From positions 2,356,001-2,420,000 of the forward strand of contig NZ_LT629792.1 of the NCBI RefSeq assembly GCF_900106055.1: a DNA stretch of 64,000 nt, in the 5' to 3' direction. This document shows positions 17,424-24,494 of the stretch, piece after piece. The notes under the pieces are model-generated. The model made no database searches and was not told the origin of the DNA. It saw only the letters and a program-made list of their open reading frames with translations. The DNA comes from Schaalia radingae. GTDB taxonomy: Bacteria; Actinomycetota; Actinomycetes; Actinomycetales; Actinomycetaceae. Made by a program: the position numbers and the translations under genes. The stretch's first letter is position 1. Each line of letters begins with the position of its first letter.

Positions 17424-17556
17424 ACAGGATGTTTCCCATCCTGCCACCATAGTGCGCAGGCTGCAACCGTTAAACGGACACGATTTAGTAACACCTTTCA
17501 CAAGGCGGGTGTTCAGGCTGTCGCCGGTACTCCTCGTGTCTGACGGCAGTCGTCGC

Positions 17557-18447
17557 TCACAGCGCCAAAGCTGTGGAGACCAGCGTCGCTACGGCGACGA
17601 TTAACAGCAGTCCACCGAAAGCCAGTGTCAGGGTGCTGTTTTTGGCTCGAGTGGTCAGTTTTCCGCCGAAGATTCCACCCACCATTGAGGCAGCTGCGAA
17701 CGACAGTGTCACAACCCAGTCGACGCTCACGTGAGTTCCCACCCGAGATAGCAGCCCCATCGCTGAGGCAATGATCATGATCAACAGCGACGTGCCTGAC
17801 GCTTCCTTGATCGGGAATTTCAGCACCAGCAGCAGCATCGGAACAACCGCGAACCCGCCGCCGACACCGAAAAAGCCAGTCAGGAAGCCTGTCAGTGTTG
17901 CCGCAGCGATCGGTGCCCAGACGTTGACGCCGTCCAGTGAGAAAAGACGACGAGGCGCGCGGGCACCCTCGTCAATACGGGTGGAGGACGGGTCAGCATC
18001 GTCACCATCAGTACCGTCAGCGAGAGTATCGTCGAGGGCATCTGCGGACGCATTGCCAGATGACGATCCGGCACGGCGCAGCACTCGCCAGATCATGAGC
18101 GTGCCCACGCACAGCAACAATGCGCCAAAACAGAGCATGAGGATGGTGCCGTCTACCAGCACGCTCAGGCGTGAACCGGCCAGGGACCCGATGCACGACA
18201 GGGCTCCGAAAATGAGCCCTTCCTTGATTCGGACCCGTCCGTGGCGCAGGTGGTCAACGATTGACACGACGGCGGTCAGAGCCACGATGATCAGTGACGA
18301 CGCGGCGGCAGAATGGGGGCTCTGCCCCAGCAGATACACCAGGATCGGGACGGACAAGATGCCGCCGCCGGCGCCCAGCGTGCCCACCACGACACCCACC
18401 GCTAATCCGACTGCCAACGCTGCAACAATGTTCATCATGTCCTGCAT
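17557..18447 (-). CDS. TSUP family membrane transporter (TauE/SafE-like)
   Basis: A 296-residue membrane protein with eight hydrophobic segments in two repeats. Each repeat opens with the family's Gly-rich helix: VVVGTLGAGGGILSVPILVY and LTGFLTGFFGVGGGFAVVPM. The two halves are joined by a ~60-residue acidic, low-complexity cytoplasmic loop. TSUP proteins move sulfite, sulfoacetate or related organic anions out of or into the cell. AAAGGGA precedes the start, which lies 13 bases inside the end of the sulfatase maturase gene. The overlap suggests co-transcription and a link to sulfur released from organic sulfates; the last point is inference. Confidence 0.85.
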   Translation of the reverse strand: MQDMMNIVAALAVGLAVGVVVGTLGAGGGILSVPILVYLLGQSPHSAAASSLIIVALTAVVSIVDHLRHGRVRIKEGLIFGALSCIGSLAGSRLSVLVDGTILMLCFGALLLCVGTLMIWRVLRRAGSSSGNASADALDDTLADGTDGDDADPSSTRIDEGARAPRRLFSLDGVNVWAPIAAATLTGFLTGFFGVGGGFAVVPMLLLVLKFPIKEASGTSLLIMIIASAMGLLSRVGTHVSVDWVVTLSFAAASMVGGIFGGKLTTRAKNSTLTLAFGGLLLIVAVATLVSTALAL

Positions 18448-19811
18448 GTTCCCTTTCGCGTGTCATTCATAATGTCGCTGGCGGGCCGGCCCGAGACAAT
18501 CAGGCCCGCCATGCGCTCCAGGTCAGCGCTGATGTGTCGGTAGAAGTGCTCGTATCCGGCGCACAGATAGTTCTGCCCGTACTCTCCGTCGACCGAGCGA
18601 ACGAAGCGGTCCTTCGGGCATCCGCCGTAACACAGCTGCAGGTACGGGCAACGCCGGCACTGTCCGGTCAGCTCAAGGCGTTTCTTGCGTGAAAAGCGGC
18701 CCATCGTGTCAGTTCGGGCCAGGTCAGCAAACGCGTCCGACGCCACGTTTCCCACAAGCCAGTCAGGTTCAACCCAGTGGTCGCAGGCGTACACATCGCC
18801 GTTGAATTCCATGGCGAAGTTGAATCCGCACTCGGGCGCATGCACGCACACCGACGCGGCACCGAAAAGCGCAGACAAGGCTGAATCGAAATCCTGGACG
18901 AAGACGCGCCCCACATCGCGCTTAACCCAGCAGTCGAAAACGGTGGAGAGGAACTGGCCGTACGCCTCAGGGTCCACGCTGCGTGATGTCACATCCGAGC
19001 CATGCTGACGGTAGAGCACGCTCGGAGCGCGCTCCCCTTCGCCGCGCCAGCCGTTTTCAGCCAGATCAGCATATTCGGGGTCGACGCGCTCCACGATGGG
19101 AATGAACTGCATAAACTCAGCACCCAGCTCATCGCGGAAGTACTCGTACACTTCGCGGGCGTGGTGTTCGTTCGCATGGTGAACAGTGCATAGGACATTG
19201 CAGCGCACACCGGCTTCCTGCAGGTATCGCCACCCTCGGATCACCATCGCGTGTGTTCCGCGGCCACCCTTATTGAGTCGGTACGCATCGTGCAGAGCCT
19301 CAGGCCCGTCAATCGAGACACCAACCAGGACGTCGTGCTTGGCCAGGAATTGCGCCCAGTCGCGGTCGATCAGAGTGGCGTTGGTCTGAATCGCGTGGAC
19401 AACGCGTTGCGAGGGGCGGCGGTAATCCTCGCACAGCTGGACGGCACGTCTGAAAAAGTCGAGTCCGCGCAAGGTGGGCTCGCCACCTTGCCACAGCATC
19501 GTCACCTCGCCGTCGGCGCTGGCGGCCAGGAACTCTGCGATGTAACGCTCCAGCGTGTCCTCGCTCATGCGTTGGCGTGGCACGTCGTAGAGCAGTTCCT
19601 TCGACAGGAAGAAGCAGTACTGACAGTCGAGGTTGCACGCCGCACCAGAGGGTTTGGCAACGACGGAGAAAGAAAATCTTTCGCGTGCCAGAGGTGTCCC
19701 ATCGAGGGAAGGGGCCTCGGTGCGCACATGTGGAAACGGCAGTGGTGTCAGTGCCGGCACAGAGTCTGCTGCGGGTTCGGGATCCGGCGCTGGAGGTGCT
19801 CCGCGTGTCAT
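18435..19811 (-). CDS. Anaerobic sulfatase-maturating enzyme (radical SAM/SPASM)
   Basis: A 458-residue radical SAM enzyme. The iron-sulfur motif is CNLDCQYCFF (C-x3-C-x2-C) in SVVAKPSGAACNLDCQYCFF, typical of anSME. The SPASM domain near the C-terminus carries the auxiliary cluster cysteines, seen in CVHAPECGFNF, VYACDHWV and CRRCPYLQLCYGGCPKDRF. The enzyme converts a Cys or Ser in sulfatases into the catalytic formylglycine in the cytoplasm. The frame is open for 26 codons upstream, but ATG at 19811 has AGGAGGT five bases before it. No sulfatase is encoded in this window. The downstream TSUP gene overlaps by 13 bases. Confidence 0.9.
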   Translation of the reverse strand: MTRGAPPAPDPEPAADSVPALTPLPFPHVRTEAPSLDGTPLARERFSFSVVAKPSGAACNLDCQYCFFLSKELLYDVPRQRMSEDTLERYIAEFLAASADGEVTMLWQGGEPTLRGLDFFRRAVQLCEDYRRPSQRVVHAIQTNATLIDRDWAQFLAKHDVLVGVSIDGPEALHDAYRLNKGGRGTHAMVIRGWRYLQEAGVRCNVLCTVHHANEHHAREVYEYFRDELGAEFMQFIPIVERVDPEYADLAENGWRGEGERAPSVLYRQHGSDVTSRSVDPEAYGQFLSTVFDCWVKRDVGRVFVQDFDSALSALFGAASVCVHAPECGFNFAMEFNGDVYACDHWVEPDWLVGNVASDAFADLARTDTMGRFSRKKRLELTGQCRRCPYLQLCYGGCPKDRFVRSVDGEYGQNYLCAGYEHFYRHISADLERMAGLIVSGRPASDIMNDTRKGTCRT

Positions 19812-19963
19812 GGATACCTCCTGTCCGTTCATCGTCAGCCGTTTTGATCCAGCGTAGTCACGGTTTTCGCTCAGGCGCCACCGCATCAAGGCCCGGGCGG
19901 GATGTCTTATGCAACGTCACATCGTGCAGTGGTCGCGTCCCTGCCCGACAGTTGGCTCCCTCG

Positions 19964-21227
19964 TTATTGACGAGGGGCGTGCCGCATCACTGTTCGAATG
20001 CGCGCCAGCTGATCACGCAGTTCGGTGAGACGCAGGACCAGGCGGTAACGAAGCATGTTGATCGGGATTTCCCCGCACGTCCACACCTGTGTCGGTTCGG
20101 CAGCAAATTTCGTCTTGAACGTATCGAGGTGGGCGAACTGGGGAGCGTTTTCTGAGCCGATTCCCATCAGATCCAGGGTGTGGCACTTGCGTTCGCGGGC
20201 CACCTGAATCATCTTCCACACCAAGGCGTCGGGAGCCAGTTCGCGTTTGGCCTGAGGCGTGGCAGCGGCAAAGTAGTAGGTGGCGAGGTCGTGCGCATGG
20301 GTCATCATCAACCAGGCCGAAGATTGACCTTCGGGGGCGTAGGTGATCAGTGTTGCCGCATCCCCTGTGCCAATGCAGTCAGGAAGTCATGGTAGTAATC
20401 GCCCGTGAAGGTGGCGAAGTGTTCCGCGCTGCCGAGATTGTTCATGATCTCGACAAGAGGGCGAAATTCTTCAGCGCTCAAAGAGGTATAGGTGTGAATA
20501 GCACTCTAATCGATCTCGCGCAGGGCTTTCCGCGCGTCGCGTCGCCCTCGTTTTTTCATGCGAGCGAGCACATCGGAGTCCTCATCGCCCTTAAGGTCCA
20601 GCATCACCGTACGATCGTAGGCCACGGCATCGCTGCACGGCAGGCACTGCGCCTGAAGGCTCGCCACAATTCTGAGGAACGTGGCATCACTGCGTGATTT
20701 CTTGACGTACGCGGCTAGGTCATCGATCATGCGTCGTTCAACTGAGGCAGGGGGCGCTCATTCCAGACCGGCCCGCCACGAGACCACAGGAACGGTACAC
20801 GATGAGTCTCATACGACTTCAAGGTTAAGACTGCTTCATAGTGCCCATCAGTCCACAGGTGGCGGGACCCCTCACAAAGGTCGCGGCCCTCATGCAGTGC
20901 GTCCACGCGATCCCATTGCACTGTCGCCTCGATCGGCACCAATGACTGCGCACGTGACAGGAATGCCTCGTATTCCTCGTCAGTCAGTGTCTGGATATGC
21001 GAATCAGCCGATACTTCCGCTGCAGTGTAAGGGTCGCGCGAAACGGGCGCGCTTTTTTCTTTGTGACTCACGACGCTCACCTTCTGTGTCTGACCTACGG
21101 AGCAGGGATGATGATCCGTATCCCACCAACCGGCCATACTCATTGGAAAAACGTCACTGTAGGCGGATATTGCGCCGAATCTTTCGAGATCCTCAACGGA
21201 CAACAACGGTTCAGTAACGAGTTGCAA
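19964..21227 (-). pseudogene. Broken FemABX-type (FemX/MurM-like) peptidoglycan aminoacyltransferase
   Basis: Three successive fragments on the minus strand add up to one Fem-type aminoacyl-tRNA-dependent ligase, which builds peptidoglycan cross-bridges. Fragment 1 (21227-20727) ends with RVPFLWSRGGPVWNERPLP, the conserved GP region. Fragment 2 (20730-20506) continues with AYVKKSRSDATFLRI and ARMKKRGRRDARKALREID. After a TAG the same frame continues SAIHTYTSLSAEEFRPLVE. A final shift leads to fragment 3 (ending 19964) with TLITYAPEGQSSAWLMMMTH and the C-terminal fold. Disruptions are a one-base shift at ~20727, an in-frame TAG at 20506-20508 and a one-base loss in a G run near 20350. The gene cannot make a full-length protein as written. 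Confidence 0.82.
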
Positions 21228-21380
21228 TTCCTCATCGTAGCATTTGGATCATCCCGAGGATCTCACTGTGATCACTTGAGGCTGACACCACAAAGGCCCC
21301 GGCCCATGACACCTCACCCCGCCGATCAGGCCACTCGAGAGACCGTTCGTCGGGGTGAAGCTCAGATGATTGCGATGCTT

Positions 21381-22433
21381 CTACTTTTCCGTGCTGAACA
21401 TGTAGTTCGTGGCCACCACGATCGCGCCGTAAATCAGTCCGGCGATCGGCCACACCAGCCACGAGGTTTCCCAACTGCCCAGGAATGACACCGCCAGGAA
21501 GATTGCAACGGTCAGCAGCCAGTACACTCCGCTGATCATGCCCAGAGGGCTGTGTGAGGTCTTCTTGGCCAGGTCGTACTCTTCAACCTGCAAGATGACG
21601 TTCATGCCGTTCATAACAGTCTGAACTGCAGTAATGCTGTAGGTCGCGACGGCGAAGACGATCAGGGAGAGAGCAAAGCAGATTGCCAGTATCCCGTCCC
21701 CGAACACGTCCGACAGTATACTGCCAAGTATCAAAATCAGTAGCCCGACGATGTAGGAGATCACGGAGATCGTAACGGCACGCGAATATGTCGGCTTAAA
21801 CTCCTTCTTCTGCTGCTCAGTTCGATACGTTGCGGCAATGGTGGGCGCCAGAACCTTCTTCGACATGTCCTCATACTCACCTGAGTAGGGGTTTTTCAGC
21901 ATGAAGTACAGTCCGAGGCAGACCAGAATTGCCACTACTGTCAATCCGATGGCACCAGCGATCATCTCAACGGTCTCGCCGCGTCCGTCAGCCACCATGC
22001 CACCGCAGATCAAAGCGATTGGAGACAGGATAAATGCTGCCACTCCCAAGGCGATGGGGCGTGCCCGTTTGCGTCGATGCTCAATGAACTCGGCGGCTCG
22101 TTCAGGACTGATCTGAATCGGTGTATCAGCCAGGGTGACTGTGCGCTCGGTCGGTGCTGTCACCTGGGGATCGTCCACCTGGCTTGCCGCTGCCGACTGG
22201 GGTGATGCGGCCTGGGCTGGAGCGGCTACTCCCAATTCTGCTGCCAACTCATCAACATCTCCGAAGTCAGCGATGACCTGGGACAGTGCGTAGTGTTCGG
22301 GCAGTCCCTGCGCCAGGAGTTCGTCGTATTTGTCTTCCATCAGCTCGAGCATTTCACTGCGGGCCTGGTCGGTTTCAGGGGTGTGGGGAAGGGATGAGAA
22401 CATGTACTCGAGATATTGCTTGATGGCTTTCAT
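21381..22433 (-). CDS. Membrane protein with permease-prefix (DUF1700-like) domain
   Basis: A 350-residue membrane protein partnered with the PadR gene upstream. The N-terminal ~70 residues (KAIKQYLEYMFSSLPHTPET to LSQVIADFGDVDELAAELG) form the helical permease-prefix/DUF1700-type domain. A Pro/Ala/Gln linker follows, then six or so hydrophobic segments (IALGVAAFILSPIALICGG, AIGLTVVAILVCLGLYFML and others). Such PadR-controlled membrane proteins are common in Firmicutes and Actinobacteria and are linked to envelope stress, but their activity is not known. The start lies 9 bases after the PadR stop, so the two form one operon. Confidence 0.78.
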   Translation of the reverse strand: MKAIKQYLEYMFSSLPHTPETDQARSEMLELMEDKYDELLAQGLPEHYALSQVIADFGDVDELAAELGVAAPAQAASPQSAAASQVDDPQVTAPTERTVTLADTPIQISPERAAEFIEHRRKRARPIALGVAAFILSPIALICGGMVADGRGETVEMIAGAIGLTVVAILVCLGLYFMLKNPYSGEYEDMSKKVLAPTIAATYRTEQQKKEFKPTYSRAVTISVISYIVGLLILILGSILSDVFGDGILAICFALSLIVFAVATYSITAVQTVMNGMNVILQVEEYDLAKKTSHSPLGMISGVYWLLTVAIFLAVSFLGSWETSWLVWPIAGLIYGAIVVATNYMFSTEK

Positions 22434-22442
22434 GATTACTCC

Positions 22443-22763
22443 TCAACGAATGAATTGATCAACGAGGGTTTTGGTGTCGTTCCACTCGGAGCACTTGTCA
22501 TGGTAATAGGTACGTCCTTCTGTGGTGATATGGAGGTAAGTCCGAGGTTTTCCGCCGGTTCGGGTGCCGGGGTACGAGGTCACATATCCGCCTTTTTCAA
22601 GGCGCTTGGATGCGGAGTACAACGTCGTTTCCTTCATGACGAAGTCACTGTTGCTCAGTTCGGTGATGGATTTGGATATTTCGTAGCCGTAGCTGTCCGA
22701 GTCGAGCAGAACTCGCAGAATCATCAGTTCCGTGCATCCGCGCAGAACTTCACTACTGACCAT
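22443..22763 (-). CDS. PadR-family transcriptional regulator
   Basis: A 106-residue PadR-type repressor. It opens EVLRGCTELMILRVLLDSDSYGYEI, and the winged helix core contains MKETTLYSASKRLEKGGYV and the wing TRTGGKPRTYLHITTEGR. These are the canonical elements of the small (subfamily 2) PadR regulators. It probably represses its own operon through the dyads at 22843-22898. The ligand or signal is unknown. The operon's second gene encodes the permease-prefix membrane protein. Confidence 0.9.
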   Translation of the reverse strand: MVSSEVLRGCTELMILRVLLDSDSYGYEISKSITELSNSDFVMKETTLYSASKRLEKGGYVTSYPGTRTGGKPRTYLHITTEGRTYYHDKCSEWNDTKTLVDQFIR

Positions 22764-22842
22764 GTGGGTTCCTCCCTTTGTGATCCCGTCGCCGCACTGT
22801 TGTGGTGATGTGTATGCCCCTCAGCAAGTACTCCATGTGAAG

Positions 22843-22898
22843 TACTACGTCTGATGTAGTAAACACTGTACACCTACTACTACGTCACATCAAGTAGT
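22843..22898 (-). promoter_or_regulatory. PadR operon promoter with nested dyads
   Basis: On the minus strand TTGATG (22893-22888), a 17-base gap and TACAGT (22870-22865) make a good sigma-70-type promoter. It is overlain by dyads: TACTAC (22843-22848) with GTAGTA (22856-22861), and ACTACT (22876-22881) with AGTAGT (22893-22898). Two AGTACT hexamers lie further downstream at 22827 and 22841. These dyads are likely PadR operators. Confidence 0.6.
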
Positions 22899-22993
22899 TT
22901 GGGTCACTTCATGGTGCGGTGATTTCCGCCTTACGTGTGTTGGCAGCGACTGAGCCGAAGATCACGCGCTGCACCTCCTAGAGGCCGAAGCCG

Positions 22994-23079
22994 TCGACAC
23001 CTCGTGCATCAGTGTCGATCGAATCGAATTCGCTCGCCCGGATTCCGTGCAATATCGACACCTCTCGCATCAGTGTTGA
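22994..23079. repeat. Two copies of a 25-bp dyad, 61 bp apart
   Basis: Copy 1 is TCGACAC, an 11-base loop CTCGTGCATCA and GTGTCGA (22994-23018), a perfect inverted repeat. Copy 2 at 23055-23079 has TCGACAC, loop CTCTCGCATCA and GTGTTGA, with one arm mismatch. The loops are nearly identical as well, so this is a true duplication rather than two unrelated palindromes. It could be a protein-binding dyad or a small hairpin. Confidence 0.65.
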
Positions 23080-23184
23080 TCATGCGACTTCCCCTCGTCC
23101 ACCACTCCCATCGCGCCGAATCCTCGGCTCATTCACCCCACTCACCGTCTCTTGCGCACCTCCAACCCAGTCCCGCCGCTTCCT

Positions 23185-23487
23185 CGCACAAAACCCTAAA
23201 TTTGACGCCTCGTTGTGCACATTCCCCTAGATCTAAGGCCACCACATGCACATTCCCCTAGATCTAAGGCGACCTCGTGCACGATGCCCTGGAAAAAAGA
23301 GAGCCTTTTCAGCACTCTTTTCCATGTGTCCACGTCAGCCGGCATTAGCTTCAGCGACGCCCGCGACAGACCTTGTTGACCTAGGGGTTTGTGCAATTTT
23401 CTGCCTAAATCTAGGGCTTCGTGCATTTTCTTCCCTTAAATCTAGGGGATTGTGCGTTTTTCTCCTCTAGATTGAGGAGATTGTGCA
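23185..23487. repeat. Two inverted clusters of ~31-bp repeats around a hairpin
   Basis: On the plus strand, units of exactly 31 bp start at 23185, 23216 and 23247, with a partial unit at 23278. On the minus strand, units start at 23487, 23456 and 23425 and a partial one at 23395 (spacings 31, 31 and 30). The shared core is close to TGCACAATCCCCTAGATT, followed by TAAGG and ~8 variable bases. Between the clusters lies a stem-loop with arms TGGAAAAAAGAG and CTCTTTTCCA. The two clusters are complementary, so a transcript through the region could fold into one long hairpin. No coding potential is seen. Confidence 0.8.
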
Positions 23488-23720
23488 CGCAGACGGCTGC
23501 TTGACGATCAGCGCCGACGGTCAGCGCTGGCATGGCGGATTGCGGAGGCGAGCGAAAAGTTCGGACAGTGTGCGCTACGCGCAGTGTTTAAGGCGAGCGC
23601 CGGCGTGGCGGATCAGGGGGTGCAGGGCAGATCACGCTCATCGATGTTGCTTTCATTAAAAGTTGTGCCTAACGTAACTAAGCAATTCCTAATTCACTGT
23701 TAGAAAGTGAGAGTGCGTTT

Positions 23721-23870
23721 ATGCGCCACCTGGCGAAGACTCTGGTGACCATCAGTGCATCGATTGCGCTGATCAGTGGATGTTCCACTGGGGCCACTGA
23801 CGCTGGCGAATCTGACCTGGCGACGCATCAGGATACTTCCGCCCAGCCGGCATCGGCTCAGTCCGGGCAG
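23721..23870 (+). pseudogene. Truncated lipoprotein gene, 5' end only
   Basis: The plus-strand frame from 23721 begins MRHLAKTLVTISASIALISG and continues with a lipobox Cys (ISGC) and a polar linker STGATDAGESDLATHQDTSA, a clear lipoprotein signal peptide and tether. After about 50 residues the frame runs into sequence that is the antisense of the neighbouring cyclase gene (from ~23860), and so stops resembling protein. The gene has therefore lost everything except its export signal. The original function is unknown. Confidence 0.7.
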
Positions 23871-24455
23871 GTCCCACGCGACATTATCAGTGCCTACCGC
23901 AATTGGTCGATACGTCGCCAGCCATTGAGACGCACTCGGGTGAATGCCGGGGCCGTCGAGGTGGCGCTCGGCATTATCCCAGTTGATGTCGTTGCCCAGT
24001 CGAACAAAGATCACGCTTCCCGGTTCGATGTGGGTGCGTTGGTCGCGTGCACAGTCTTCGAGGTCCTGCGCGGTGACCTGGGTTCTGGGTGGGACGCGAC
24101 CGTTTTCTGATCGCGCGGCCACGTCGAGCAGCACGCCGGGCGCATCAATGATGGGAATGCTTTCCGCGCCTCCTTCTGAAAATCCGTCGTAATTTTCGAG
24201 GGTGTCTGCGCGAGATGAGCACCCGTAGAAGTGCAGATCGTCTGCCTGGTGGCATAGCGCGTCGATGTGTGTTCCGGCGTGCTCGTTCATGACGATCACG
24301 CCGGAGGCGCTGGAGCGCGGCAGTGTGCCGGGCTGTTCGCGCAGGGTGTCTTTGTGGCGACGGTACAGATGGTAGGAGTATCCGGGTCGGTGGGATCCCA
24401 AAACTGGCATACCGTCGAAGCGTTGCTGTTCCAGGTCAATGATCTGAGGTGTCAT
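23860..24455 (-). pseudogene. 3'-truncated metal-dependent cyclase (kynurenine formamidase-like)
   Basis: A cyclase-family hydrolase with MTPQIIDLEQQRFDGMP at its start and the metal-binding motif NEHAGTHIDALCHQ (H-x-G-T-H-x-D-x3-H). Further family sequence runs to YRPIAVGTDNVAWDLPG (~23862). Beyond this the frame continues for ~55 unrelated residues to a stop at 23700, because it reads antisense through the lipoprotein signal peptide gene. The usual C-terminal segment with the last structural elements is missing. GGAGG precedes the start with normal spacing. The enzyme is likely inactive. The gene is co-oriented with, and 39 bases downstream of, the restriction operon. Confidence 0.75.
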
Positions 24456-24494
24456 GTCCGCCTCCGCACTTTCGTCGGTGCACGCCGCGATATT

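Larger units (their letters stand above)
22764..23720. other. Gene-free region rich in repeats
   Basis: About 950 bases between the PadR gene and a truncated lipoprotein gene contain no convincing coding sequence on either strand. They hold the PadR promoter, a pair of 25-bp dyad repeats (22994-23079), two inverted clusters of ~31-bp repeats (23185-23487) and a GC-rich stretch at 23510-23620 with two similar copies around GGCGAGCG and TGGCGGAT. Short open frames here follow the repeat periodicity and are not credible genes. Confidence 0.7.

Noticed and set aside
23185..23487. CRISPR array
   Set aside because: Units are ~31 bp in total with ~8 variable bases, too short for repeat plus spacer. 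The two clusters have opposite orientation, and no cas gene is nearby.
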